Shown in pieces: positions 10,355 to 24,481 of a stretch of DNA of 64,000 nucleotides; the first letter of the stretch is position 1; every line of letters starts with the position of its first letter. The stretch is from Antedon mediterranea (lineage: Eukaryota > Echinodermata > Crinoidea > Comatulida > Antedonidae): NCBI RefSeq assembly GCF_964355755.1, contig NC_092671.1, forward strand, positions 25,976,070 through 26,040,069, in the 5' to 3' direction. Under the pieces are notes generated by a model. It worked only from the letters and a program-made list of their open reading frames with translations, searched no databases and was not told the origin of the DNA. The position numbers and the translations under genes are program-made.

Positions 10355-11780
10355 AAGAGCCGTATCTGACCATTGCATTGCCCTGTCTGTAAAATTACAG
10401 CAGGCCTACTTTATATTATTGTGTTTTCCCTGTTTATCGATACCATGAAGGAAAACGTTTTTGTTCAATCAGAAAATTTTGCGAGATTTTTTTTAATGGA
10501 TATTATAAGTTATAGTTAGTCACCTGATTTTTGTGGCAAATCATTAATAGTTTTGACATTGTTAGGGTTAGGGACTATAAGACAGATTTTGGTTGCATGA
10601 TTGTGGAAAACCATCAATGTGGGTTTTTCTTCGTACAAGCTACAGCCAAAATATAATAGGGGTATATATTTTTTCAAAGTCATCGTCAAACGCTGAGAGT
10701 CAATACAGTATTTCAAACGCATTCTTTCACCTCTAATTGCTCACATTTAATTAATAATATACTGAAATAAATTCGAGAAAACATTAACTTATTGTGTTTT
10801 GTTTTATTTATTGATCGTTGTTTATCGTTTGTAAACCACAGAAAACCACACCTATAAAGAATAGAACATAAATTCACAAAATGCAACAAATTAATACAGT
10901 ATTTGCGAGTGCAATCATAAAACATTAATATTATAAGTACTTTATCGAAACATATACAAATAATTGTGCAGATAATAGCACGTTGATATAAAATTCTTTC
11001 TATTTACAAGGAATTCATTTAATATTTAAATTTCTTTCAAACGAAATGAAGAATCTGGGAAGTTTACAATCAAGCAACAACACCACATTCTACGTGAATT
11101 CTGCTGTACGTGAACTAGCCTTAATACCGCCTGATTACGGTATATAGGCCTACAGTATTAGCTTCAGAATAAATGACGACGCATTTGTTGTACCTTGATA
11201 GACAGAGCCCCAAGCAGACAGCCCACATTACAGATAATCTGCTCTGCAGCACAATACAACTGTACACGCGGTGATTCAACTAAAAGCAGTAAAAAAGATT
11301 TTGGCACACAAGGCGTATCATATAATTTGCGGACCATGACCGAAGCACTTCCGCTTCGATCTATTCGACGAAAATCAAAAAAGGATAACTATTTTCTGCT
11401 TTATACTTAATTTAATGTAATGGTGATCTAATAACAGGCGTAACAACACATAATACATATTGTAGTTTAATACTGGCTTAAATATTTTTGTTTTATATAA
11501 ACTGTATTCTAAAAAATGACAATTTAGAACTTAATTTTGCAATAGTACCTAATTTGGCGCCTTAAACGCCAAATTAAGTGCGGTACCTCATTTGGCAGTG
11601 GTACCTCATTTGGCGTGACACCCCTACTGTTCTGTATCCCGTTTGTCTTAATTTCCAAGTAAAAATGAGGTACCACCACGTAACTCCTTATGATTAGGCC
11701 TATTATCATAGAAGAGTACTATACGGACGTCGTACCTGGAAATCACGAGAATTCAGTGTTTGTTGACCTATCATTTTTTA
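10355..11780. repeat. R-A tandem unit, copy 4
   Basis: A 1,426-bp unit with no SINE. It matches the flanking units, including variants not seen in copies 1-3 (for example cttcgtacaagc), so this section looks like a very recent tandem duplication. No coding content seen. Confidence 0.85.
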
Positions 11781-12458
11781 AAGAGCCGTATCTGACCATT
11801 GCATTGCCCTGTCTGTAAAATTACAGCAGGCCTACTTTATATTATTGTGTTTTCCCTGTTTATCGATACCATGAAGGAAAACGTTTTTGTTCAATCAGAA
11901 AATTTTGCGAGATTTTTTTTAATGGATATTATAAGTTATAGTTAGTCACCTGATTTTTGTGGCAAATCATTAATAGTTTTGACATTGTTAGGGTTAGGGA
12001 CTATAAGACAGATTTTGGTTGCATGATTGTGGAAAACCATCAATGTGGGTTTTTCTTCGTACAAGCTACAGCCAAAATATAATAGGGGTATATATTTTTT
12101 CAAAGTCATCGTCAAACGCTGAGAGTCAATACAGTATTTCAAACGCATTCTTTCACCTCTAATTGCTCACATTTAATTAATAATATACTGAAATAAATTC
12201 CAGAAAACATTAACTTATTGTGTTTGTTTTATTTATTGATCGTTGTTTATCTTTGTAAACCACAAATATAAAGAATAAAACATAAATTCACAAAATGCAA
12301 CAAATTAATACAGTATTTGCGAGTGCAATCATGAAACATTAATATTATAAGTACTTTATCGAAACATATAAAAATAATTGTGCAGATAATAGCACGTTGA
12401 TATAAAATTCTTTCTATTTACAAGGAATTCATTTAATATTTAAATTTATTTCAAACGA
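11781..12458. repeat. R-A tandem unit, copy 5, ending at the KLF junction
   Basis: Starts as an ordinary R-A copy, picks up several small deletions around 12200-12265, and ends at tttcaaacga where the KLF sequence begins. The same breakpoint occurs at 34479. Confidence 0.8.
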
Positions 12459-13407
<949 letters not shown>

Positions 13408-13616
13408 TATCATATAATTTGCGGACCATGACCGAAGCACTTCCGCTTCGATCTATTCGACGAAAATAAAAAAAGGATAACTATTTTCTGCTTTATACTT
13501 AATTTAATGTAATGGTGATCTAATAACAGGCGTAACAACACATAATACATATTGTAGTTTAATACTGGCTTAAATATTTTTGTTTATATAAACTGTATTC
13601 TAAAAAATAGTTCTTT
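13408..13616. repeat. R-A fragment after the KLF copy
   Basis: R-A resumes at tatcatataatttgcgg and runs to ctaaaaaatag, then jumps back to an earlier part of the unit via agttcttttcta. This deletion junction is shared with 33030, tying the two KLF loci together as duplicates. Confidence 0.75.
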
Positions 13617-14287
13617 TCTAATGAAGAATCTGGGAAGTTTACAATCAAGCAACAACACCACATTCTACGTGAATTCTGCTGTACGTGAACTAGCCTTAAT
13701 ACCGCCTGATTACGGTATATAGGCCTACAGTAGTAGCTTCAGAATAAATGACGACGCATTTGTTTTACCTTGATAGACAGAGCCCCAAGCAGACAGCCCA
13801 CATTACAGATAATCTGCTCTGCAGCACAATACAACTGTACACGCGGTGATTCAACTAAAAGCAGTAAAAAGATTTTGGCACACAAGGCATATCATATAAT
13901 TTGCGGACCATGACCGAAGCACTTCCGCTTCGATCTATTCGACAAAAATAAAAAAAGGATAACTATTTTCTGCTTTATACTTAATTTAATGTAATGGTGA
14001 TCTAATAACAGGCGTAACAACACATAATACATATTGTAGTTTAATACTGGCTTAAATATTTTTGTTTTATATAAACTGTATTCTAAAAAATGACAATTTA
14101 GAACTTAATTTTGCAATAGTACCTAATTTGGCGCCTTAAACGCCAAATTAAGTGCGGTACCTCATTTGGCAGTGGTACCTCATTTGGCGTGACACCCCTA
14201 CTGTTCTGTATCTCGTTTGTCTTAATTTCCAAGTAAAAATGAGGTACCACCACGTAACTCCTTATAATTAGGCCTATTATCATAGAA
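13617..14287. repeat. R-A partial unit ending at the R-A/R-B border
   Basis: R-A from the atgaagaatctggg position to cctattatcatagaag, where R-B sequence begins abruptly in mid-unit. Non-coding; the conserved hairpin is present near 14125. Confidence 0.8.
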
Positions 14288-17200
14288 GATAATTAGTTTA
14301 TCTTACAACGCTTTTAAAATCTTTTACAATTTCAGTTGGTTAATAACCAACACCTTATTGCGATGTGGAATGACATACATATACTGTAAGTGACGTATTT
14401 GTCTTTACTCTGCATCACGCATAAATCTTTCGCCTTTTACTAAAGATTTCCGTGTAGAGGAACAACTATTGAGTTTTAACTCAATTTTTCTCAACCCTTG
14501 TTTTTTGAACGAGGGTAATTATGAAATGTTAATGTCAGAAATGTAATTATTATCAAGACAGGCTACGAGATATACATTTATATTCAAATGTGATTTTTAG
14601 AGTACACTTTATTTGGTCATATTGAAAGTACCCGTTTATGATGTGATTTTTTTTATTGAATTCATAGTCCTAACAAATTACTAATAATTAAATAATGATA
14701 ATTTAATTGTTTTCAACACACTATTGTACCGTATTTCATTGAACGGTGTGTTTAAGTAACTTCAAACGCGATTATCAACTTCAATAACTATTTCAAATAT
14801 GCCAATGAAGGCATGGTTTTTGTACTTTTTTTCAATGGTTAGTCAATATTTACGTTACTATTTTTTTAATATAATAGTTTAATTTATATTACGGGACTTT
14901 GGATTTGTGGTGTTAAAAACTCCAAAACAGAAACATTGTTTCTAACTTTTGTTAATAACACACACTATTTCAAACCTATTTATTTCGATAGGTAATTGTA
15001 TACATATACCGTTGTCGCATGTTTTTCTTTACTCTGGTTTCTCTGCATCACGCATAAATCTTTCGCCTTTTACTAAAGATTTCCGTGTAGAGGAACAAGT
15101 ATTGAGTTTCAACTCAATTTTTCTCAACCCTTGTACCTCTATAAGGGTAATTTATGAAATTAAGAATAGAATAAATAAATATTTTTATTAAGTAGGCCTA
15201 TACAAAATATTTACTCGCATACAGCTCAGGAAAAGGTTGGTGATTTGACTAGAGTTCCACGTGAGGAGTACCTGTGGTGTAGGCTTAAGTACTCACTTTT
15301 TAACATTTTTTATATACCAGTAAAGCTTGGTTCCCACTTGCAACGTAATTGATTTGACCAATCATAAGCGATGGATTATTCGAACAGTAGCTTGTCATCA
15401 TTGATCAACTCGCTTGCGTTGCACGTACATCCTTGTGTTGCGTCTCTAGTGAGAACCACGCTTTAGTGAAAGTTCTATCCTATACGTTGTATGCCTACAT
15501 ACTTTATTTTGGAATCATTGTAGAGGTCTAACATTAATATGCTGTAAATCAATGGCTCAATGTAAATTGTAAAACCTACCATCGGTCGGCATGACATCAA
15601 CTTTGTTTGATCTCCGCCAGAAAATCTTAAGAATTCGCTTTAACTTTCTAATTTTTGTAGAAAGTACTTGTCGAGCAGCAAAAGCAATACAGACTGTAAA
15701 TACATTAATGTTATTGTTGGTATGGTAGTGTGGCAACTCGTTGGTACGAGCAATGCATGTACGCACCACGCAAAAATTGCGCGACGCACATTAAATCTTA
15801 AGCACGCAACAACACGATCATCGGTGAAAACTTAAAATAATTGGGAATTTCAAGAAAGCTTTGCGATCGATACTAAATATCAAGAAAGAGAATAATACAT
15901 TGTTGCAATGGACTATTCAGTCGTAATTATTTTGTCATTTTGTTAAAACTCTGTCTTAAATTTTACGAAATGGCAGCAAAATTGTCACCTGGAAAAATTA
16001 ATTTGAATACGCAAATAACTAGCATTGTTTCAACAGTTTTCAACTTGAAATATTTTAACTACAATTAGGCCTATTCTTCTTACTATTAACAAGTTTAACA
16101 CTTTTTGTAATGCTATATTTAGTTTATCTTACAATGCTTTTAAAATCTCTTACAATATCAGTTGGTTAATAACCAACACCTATGTATTGCGATGTGGAAT
16201 GACATACATATACTGTAAGTGACGTATTTGTCTTTACTCTGGTTTCTCTGCATCACGCATAAATCTTTCGCCTTTTACTAAAGATTTCCGTGTAGAGGAA
16301 CAAGTATTGAGTTTCAACTCAATTTTTCTCAACCCTTGTACCTCTATAAGGGTAATTTATGAAATTAAGAATAGAATAAATAAATATTTTTATTAAGTAG
16401 GCCTATACAAAATATTTACTCGCATACAGCTCAGGAAAAGGTTGGTGATTTGACTAGAGTTCCACGTGAGGAGTACCTGTGGTGTAGGCTTAAGTACTCA
16501 CTTTTTAACATTTTTTATATACCAGTAAAGCTTGGTTCCCACTTGCAACGTAATTGATTTGACCAATCATAAGCGATGGATTATTCGAACAGTAGCTTGT
16601 CATCATTGATCAACTCGCTTGCGTTGCACGTACATCCTTGTGTTGCGTCTCTAGTGAGAACCACGCTTTAGTGAAAGTTCTATCCTATACGTTGTATGCC
16701 TACATACTTTATTTTGGAATCATTGTAGAGGTCTAACATTAATATGCTGTAAATCAATGGCTCAATGTAAATTGTAAAACCTACCATCGGTCGGCATGAC
16801 ATCAACTTTGTTTGATCTCCGCCAGAAAATCTTAAGAATTCGCTTTAACTTTCTAATTTTTGTAGAAAGTACTTGTCGAGCAGCAAAAGCAATACAGACT
16901 GTAAATACATTAATGTTATTGTTGGTATGGTAGTGTGGCAACTCGTTGGTACGAGCAATGCATGTACGCACCACGCAGAAATTGCGCGACGCACATTAAA
17001 TCTTAAGCACGCAACAACACGATCATCGGTGAAAACTTAAAATAATTGGGAATTTCAAGAAAGCTTTGCGATCGATACTAAATATCAAGAAAGAGAATAA
17101 TACATTGTTGCAATGGACTATTCAGTCGTAATTATTTTGTCATTTTGTTAAAACTCTGTCTTAAATTTTACGAAATGGCAGCAAAATTGTCACCTGGAAA

Positions 17201-18579
17201 AATTAATTTGAATACGCAAATAACTAGCATTGTTTCAACAGTTTTCAACTTGAAATATTTTAACTACAATTAGGCCTATTCTTCTTACTATTAACAAGTT
17301 TAACACTTTTTGTAATGCTATATTTAGTTTATCTTACAATGCTTTTAAAATCTCTTACAATATCAGTTGGTTAATAACCAACACCTATGTATTGCGATGT
17401 GGAATGACATACATATACTGTAAGTGACGTATTTGTCTTTACTCTGGTTTCTCTGCATCACGCATAAATCTTTCGCCTTTTACTAAAGATTTCCGTGTAG
17501 AGGAACAACTATTAAGTTTTAACTCAATTTTTCTCAACCCTTGGTTTTTGAACGAGGGTAATTATGAAGTGTTAATGTCAGAAATGTAATTATTATCAAG
17601 ACAGGCTACGAGATATACATCTATATTCAAATGTGATTTGTAGAATACACTTTATTTGGTCATAATGGCAGTATCCGTTATGATATAATTTTTTTTATTG
17701 AAATCATAGGCCTAACACATTACAAATAATTAAGTAATGATAATTTAATTGTTTTCAACACACTATTGTACCGTATTTCATTGAACGCTGTGTTACGTAA
17801 CAACAAACGCGATTATCAACTTCAATAACTATTTCAAATATGCAAATGAAGGCATGATTTTTGTACTTTTTTGCAATGGTTATTCAATATTTACGTTACT
17901 ATTTTTTTTTATAATAGTTTAATTTATTTTACGGGACTTTGGATTTGTGGTGCTAAAAACTCCAAAACAGGTTCACCATATTTTCTAACTTTTGTTAATA
18001 ATACACACTATTTCAAACCTATTTATTTCGATAGGTAATTGCATACATATACCGTTGTCGCATGTTTTTCTTCACTCTGGTTTCTCTGCATCACGCATAA
18101 ATCTTTCGCCTTTTACTAAAGATTTCCGTGTAGAGGAACAACTATTGAGTTTTAACTCAATTTTTCTCAACCCTTGTATCTCTATAAGGGTAATTTATGA
18201 AATTAAGAATAGAATAAATAAATATTTTTATTAATTAGGCCTATACAAAATATTTACTGGCATACAGCTCAGGAAAAGGTCGGTGATTTGACTAGAGTAC
18301 AACATGAGGAGGACCTGTGGTGTAGGCTTAAGTACTCACTTTTTTATATTTTTTATACAATTTGGTGAGGATGGGATTAGCCTACCAGTAAAGCTTGGTT
18401 CCCACTTGCAACGTAAGTGATTTGACCAATCATAAGCGATGGATTATTCGAACAGTAGCTTGTCATTGGTCAACTCGCTTGCATTGCACGTACATCCTTG
18501 TGTTGCGTCTCTAGTGAGAACCACGCTTTAGTGAAAGTTCTATCCTATATGTTGTATGCCTACATACTTTATTTTGGAA
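14288..18579. repeat. R-B tandem array, block 1
   Basis: AT-rich non-coding units that recur through the rest of the window. Landmarks per unit are tgtaagtgacgtattt; a ~100-bp segment (tctgcatcacgcataaatc through tttctcaaccc) present twice, once followed by gaacgaggg and once by ctctataaggg; an octamer atgcaaat; and a 138-bp TA-flanked MITE. Within the block, 15.02-16.2 kb and 16.2-17.43 kb are a near-exact 1,205-bp tandem duplication. The short frames inside (for example 14949-15191 and 15557-15769) are repeat by-products with no recognised domain. Confidence 0.85.
15325..15466. mobile_element. TA-flanked MITE embedded in R-B
   Basis: Begins aagcttggttcccact and ends with the approximate complement, agtgagaaccacgctt, each next to TA. 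It is the same element as the better-preserved copy at 45448-45585 and is repeated in each full R-B unit. Size, imperfect TIRs and TA duplication fit a Tc1/mariner-type MITE. Confidence 0.6.
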
Positions 18580-19640
18580 CATATGAATCTCTTGGTGCAA
18601 ATTTTGCAACCAAACAGTAATTTTTAATATGTACCTATTGAGCTGTTTATCTACTTATAAGTTCATACCAAGTTCATGCAACCCAAGTCTTGTCATCGTC
18701 CATTATATTGGGGGTCAACCATTATGAATACAACTAATTTCCACAATGATTGATTATATTTTTTAACTAAAGAAATTAAAATGACATTAACTAGTATAGT
18801 ATGAACATTTCCAGACTTTGTAATAATTACCATCTATTCATTAAACAAACCAAGTCACAGAAAGATAAACATAACCATTACCCGAATGAAAATGGTAGAT
18901 CCCAGCTCGCTATCATTAAAACATAGGTGTCTTAATTTGGCAATTGTGAATATAAAACACGACATATAGAACTAAATAACACCTAACAATTGTTCCTTAT
19001 ATATCAAACATTAGAATGATATAAAAATTAAAATGCTACTTACAATTATATAATGAAAAAATTAACCCCAAACTTAGCTACAATCCAACGGTCTGTCAAG
19101 TGAAGGCTTCATAACACAGGCAAACCCTATTTGAATTTTGCCGCCTTTTTGAGCATTTTTTAGATTTTTTCAAAATAGATTTTGCTATTTTGACACAGTC
19201 TATTTTAAGCCAATGCTCATAAGAAAAGTATGTAAGGAATCTATGAATATTCAGCTTTCTTTTAAGAAACTATCCAAAATGATTGATGGCCTACAAGTGA
19301 TCTTAAATTGCAAATAAAACACTGTGGTGCTTTAGAAAATAGGTAAAAAATTGACCTCACACTGTCAGCGGGCAATGGATGGTGAGTTTTAAAACGTAAA
19401 ATGACACATACTTTTTGTAACTTTACAATTTCAAACATATATCATAATGTTCAGTATTGTCTACAGTTTATTTTGAGCTACTATCCAAAAAAATCCGATT
19501 TATAATAGCCGAGATATTTAGGTGGGAACATGAAAATCAAGTGTTTTGTAGAATATCACGATGCGAAATCAGTGGTATCCATGTCCCAGTGGAGTGTGTT
19601 GGGGCAATTTAGCTATTTCGTTGCTCAAGAGATTCATATG
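18580..19640. mobile_element. 1,061-bp TIR element inserted in R-B
   Basis: Interrupts the R-B sequence ttttggaa / cattgtagagg, which is continuous in other copies (for example near 24766). Ends are a perfect 15-bp inverted repeat, CATATGAATCTCTTG at 18580-18594 and its complement at 19626-19640. No reading frame of note, so non-autonomous. A target duplication is not clear: one T of the empty site seems lost. Superfamily not recognised. Confidence 0.75.
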
Positions 19641-21211
19641 CATTGTAGAGGTCTAACATTAATATGCTGTAAATCAACGGCTCAATGTAAATTGTAAAAC
19701 CTACCATCGGCATGACATCAACTTTGTTTGATCTCCGCCAGAAAATCTTAAGAATTCGCTTTAACTTTCTAATTTTTGTAAAAAGTACTTGTCGAGCAGC
19801 AAAAGCAATACAGAATGTAAATACATTAATGTTATTGTTGGTATGGTAGGTGTGGCAACTCGTTGGTACGAGCAACGCATGTACGCACCACGCAGAAATT
19901 GCGCGACGCACATTAAATCTTAAGCACGCAACAACACGATCGGTGAAAACTTAAAATAATTGGGAATTTCAAGAAAGCTTTGCGATTGATACTAAATATC
20001 AAGAAAGAGAATAATACATTGTTGCAATGGACTATTCAGTCGTAATTATTTTGTCATTTTGTTAAAACTCTGTCTTAAATTTTACGAAATGGCAGCAAAA
20101 TTGTCACCTGGAAAAATTTATTTGAATACGCAAATAATTAGCATGGTTTCAACAGTTTTCAACTTGAAATATTTTAACTACAATTAGGCCTATTCTTCTT
20201 ACTATTAACAAGTTTAACACTTTTTGTAATGCTATATTTAGTTTATCTTACAACGCTTTTAAAATCTCTTACAATATCAGTTGGTTAATAACCAACACCT
20301 ATGTATTGCGATGTGGAATGACATACATATACTGTAAGTGACGTATTTGTCTTTACTCTGGTTTCTCTGCATCACGCATAAATCTTTCGCCTTTTACTAA
20401 AGATTTCCGTGTAGAGGAACAACTATTGAGTTTTAACTCAATTTTTCTCAACCCTTGTTTTTTGAACGAGGGTAATTATGAAGTGTTAATGTCAGAAATG
20501 TAATTATTATCAAGACAGGCTATGAGATATACATCTATATTCAAATGTGATTTTTAGAATACACTTTATTTGGTCATAATGACAATACCCGTTTATGATG
20601 TGATTTTTTTTATTGAAATCCTAGGCCTAACACATTACAAATAATTAAATAATGATAATTTAATTGTTTTCAACACACTATTGTACCGTATTTCATTGAA
20701 CGCTGTGTTACGTAACTTCAAACGCGATTTATCAACTTCAATAACTATTTCAAATATGCAAATGAAGGCATGATTTTTGTACTTTTTTGCAATGGTTATT
20801 CAATATTTACGTTACTATTTTTTTTTATAATAGTTTAATTTATTTTACGGGACTTTGGATTTGTGGTGCTAAAAACTCCAAAACAGGTTCACCATATTTT
20901 CTAACTTTTGTTAATAATACACACTATTTCAAACCTATTTATTTCGATAGGTAATTGCATTCATATACCGTTGTCGCATGTTTTTCTTCACTCTGGTTTT
21001 CTGCATCACGCATAAATCTTTCGCCTTTTACTAAAGATTTCCGTGTAGAGGAACAACTATTGAGTTTTAACTCAATTTTTCTCAACCCTTGTATCTCTAT
21101 AAGGGTAATTTATGAAATTAAGAATAGAATAAATAAATATTTTTATTTATTAGGCCTATACAAAATATTTACTGGCATACAGCTCAGGAAAAGGTCGGTG
21201 ATTTGACTAGA
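19641..21211. repeat. R-B tandem array, block 2
   Basis: Continuation of the R-B unit interrupted by the 1,061-bp element, then a further unit up to the insertion of the XPG/CXC element. Non-coding, with the same landmarks as block 1. Confidence 0.85.
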
Positions 21212-24200
21212 TAGTTAGGGTTAAAAACGTCATTTTTTAACCAAACCTGGAAAAAATTATTTACAAAGGATTTTTATCATCAAACTTAACATATAAGTCC
21301 CAGGGGTCACCAAAAAAAAGTTCTAGTGATTTTCTCTATGGGGGAAGGAGTTATGACCTTTTATATAAAGGTCAAATCTATTTTTAGTAACGAGTTAGTA
21401 CTTCATTAACCACACAGTGTAGATGCTTAATTTTAGTCTCAAATTGTTCGCAATGTACAATTTCCTATTTGCAATAATGGAATATTTTTCTAAAAAATTA
21501 CCAGCAATGCTATTTCTGACCTTTGACCTTTCTTGACCGGAAGTTTCATAGCTACATAACTATTTGACCTAGAGAGTGGGTTTTGGTCTTAATTTGTTTA
21601 TAATGTACAACTTTATATTTGCAGTAATGCCACATTTTTCTATAAAGCAAGTAGAAATACCATTTATTGACCGTTGAACCCAATTAACCAATATTATTCA
21701 ATTATTATTAATAATATAATTCAAGTATTAACACCGCCACCACATGGCTGTACATAGGCTAAACTTTTTGACCAATCAGGAAGCGCCATCTAGCAGGATA
21801 CATTTCAAATTTTTGTTAGAAAGAGTGCAGCAACAGCATATCAAATCGAAAAACAGTGGGCAGGTGTATGGAGTGACATAGCAATTGAACAGACCCTTAT
21901 GAGACATTCAAAATCATAGGGCGGTTTGTCTATGGGCCGGATGAGGGGTACTTCAACTACAAGCGGAGCAACATACTTGCCTTGGGTACTGACTTTGAAT
22001 TATGTTTCTGAGATCCATCACCTACTAGAAGACAAAGGAAACACTCCAAACCTGCCACACAAAGAATGCTCACAAAGTGCAATGAAAATTGACACATCTA
22101 CCTTCGGTCAAGTACTCAATTGGTTCAATGAACGTTCTCCATTTGAAGATCCACAGAATAGTAAAATCATCGTTTCACTGTCGACAGGTTTATCCACTGA
22201 ACGAAGTAAATTGTGACAATTGCTACAATATAGGTCTCACCATACAGAAACAAGTAGATGCTAAACCTCTGAATCACAGAATGTCTACACGAAACATTAA
22301 ACCATTATCATGTCTACAAAAATGTGTGAAAGTTGAAGGAAAGAATGCATATGTCACCAATACAACCCTATTTACAAGACTTGTCCTTCTCAGTGAACGT
22401 GATAACTTTTCACTACGTGAAACATTAAAATATGAACTGACACCTCTACCAACATCCCTGTATGATACCTCTGAATTTTTACAGAAGCCTGACAAGGCGT
22501 CACTTGGGAACTATCTCAAAACCATATCTGAGTCAGCCAGTGTTCAAACATCAACAATCCAACCCAGTGTGTACGTTATAGATGGAGGATGGTTGATACA
22601 TCAGATTCCATGGACTCCAAATTAAAAATTCCTAGATATAATTAAATCCTACAGTAATTATATCAAAAAGAATTTCCAGGCAGGAACACTGTAGAAGTCA
22701 TTTTTGACACTTACACAGATGCATCAATAAAAGACCATGAACACCAACGCAGAACAAAGATTAAATGTGCAAATTATAAGGTGTCAACAAACCAAAGATG
22801 TATTGTCCAAAAGACACAGTTTCTTTCAAATTTGAAAAATAAGCAAGAACTAATTAACTTATTAGGATCGACTTTAGCCGAGGATGGAGTTAATGTTTAC
22901 CATGCTTATTCAGCAGATGCTGACATGCTCATAGTTGAACGTGCAATACAATCAACCGAACTAAGTTCCAATATAGTGGTTGTAGCAGAGGACACGGACA
23001 TTTTGGTTATGCTGGTTCGCTGGAATAAGGGAAATAACATCTATCTTAAAACAAAATTAACTATGTATAATGTGTTAGAAATACAAGAGAAACTACCTAA
23101 GACTGTTCTTAAGTATATATTATTAATTCATGCATTCAGTGGATGTGATAGTACATCTTCTGTGTTTGGCAAGGGAAAAGTTAAACTAGCATCAAAGCTT
23201 GAAAAAATCAGTAATCTAGAGAAAATTGATGTATTTTATTCAGACACCCCCACAAATGAGGGGATACACAGAGCAGGCATCTCGTTGATGCAACTAATGT
23301 ATGGTGCTGATGAAGACATGACAACATTAAGAGTACGTATGTACTCCAAAATGGTAGCGAGGGGTAGCTTAACAATTGAGCGTCACTCTCCAACTGAAGG
23401 TGCCATCCTACAGCACTCATTGAGGGTATGGTTTCAAGTACTGGACTGGAGGAAATTAGCACATCATGAAATTGATGCCACCAAATACGGTTCAATGGTG
23501 AACTAACACCAGTCCCAACATTAGACGAATATGCTCCTATGTCACTCTTAAAGTTGATCTGTTGTAACTGTAAATCTGGAAATGGTAATGAGATGTGTAC
23601 AACGAATAGATGTAATTGTAGAAAGAGTAAGCTTAAATGCTTAAGTGCATGTGGGTCATGTATGGACAAATGTGAAAATAGCTCATGTAACTTTTCATTC
23701 ATTTTTCTGATGAAGACACCTAGGCTTTACTGACACAGTAATAATCTGGCTAGTCTCAACAACAAAAAAATCACCAGCTTTCGTCTAAGTGACGGTGTAT
23801 GTTTTAAAGAAAGTTGATTATTTGGTAAAAATAATATCATTGTACGTCTATAATTACATGTAGATTTTAAACTATTACCAATAATAAGGAATCTTTAGTA
23901 AGTAAACGACTGGGAGCAATATCCAAGTTTCGGTGTTATTACATGATGAATAATCCCCTCCCCCACCCTCAAAAACATTTAAAATGTGATTTTTTTCTCA
24001 AGTTTGGTGCTCTTTTCACATATAAGGTTAAAAGTTAATAAAACCATACTTCTTGTCACAATTGTACATAATGCTCCATTATACCAAATAGGAACATACA
24101 TGTTCTTAACAATTTGAGACCAATATGAAGATTATGCGACCAGTAGTTATTGAGATATAATAAGCTGAGGTCAAAGGTCAAAACGTCAGAAATATCATTT

Positions 24201-24481
24201 CTGGTCACTTTTGGACAAAATGTTTCATTATGAAGAATAGGAATATGTATCTTCTAAACAATTTAAGACCAAAACCAAGTCTCCATGATTAATGGTTACC
24301 AAGATACAAGCATGTCAAGTTGTAAGCGGCCATTTTGAAAATGGCGCCAAAAAAAAGTTTCCCATGGGCCAAATCCTTAGAACTTTTTTTTGGTGGTATT
24401 TTAGATTCATATAAAGGTTTTCCCATAAAAATCGCTTTGTAAATAATTTTTTCTAGGTTTGGTGCTGATTTTCCCTAACTA
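21212..24481 (+). mobile_element. 3,270-bp TIR DNA transposon with XPG-like gene
   Basis: Interrupts R-B at gact/aga/gtac with a 3-bp duplication AGA on both sides (21209-21211 and 24482-24484). Left end TAGTTAGGG...; right end is its complement CCCTAACTA. Inverted similarity continues inward for about 45 bp with mismatches (both sides contain AAAAAATTATTTACAAAG). Weaker inverted similarity in the next ~450 bp includes tgacctttgacc / ggtcaaaggtca. It carries a decayed XPG/FEN1-like plus CXC gene. A 3-bp duplication with an XPG-type nuclease recalls the Academ superfamily, but I cannot confirm this without a search. Confidence 0.85.
21926..23733 (+). pseudogene. Broken XPG/FEN1-like nuclease with C-terminal CXC domain
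   Basis: Homology moves between frames: 21926-22216, then 22089-22625 from about 22190, then 22781-23506, then 23539-23733. At least two frameshifts are needed, and there is a TAA at 22623-22625. Visible motifs: VIDGGWLIHQIPW; a TKDHEHQRR-like stretch near 22730; YSADADMLIV; VVVAEDTDILVML; and HAFSGCDSTSSVFGKGK, resembling the acidic centre and helix-hairpin (H3TH) loop of FEN1/XPG 5' nucleases. The last frame has a cysteine array (CCNCKSGNGNEMC...CNCRKSKLKC...CGSC) like a tesmin/TSO1 CXC DNA-binding domain. The gene lies between the TIRs, so it is presumably the element's own mobilisation gene. As it stands no full product can be made. Confidence 0.75.
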
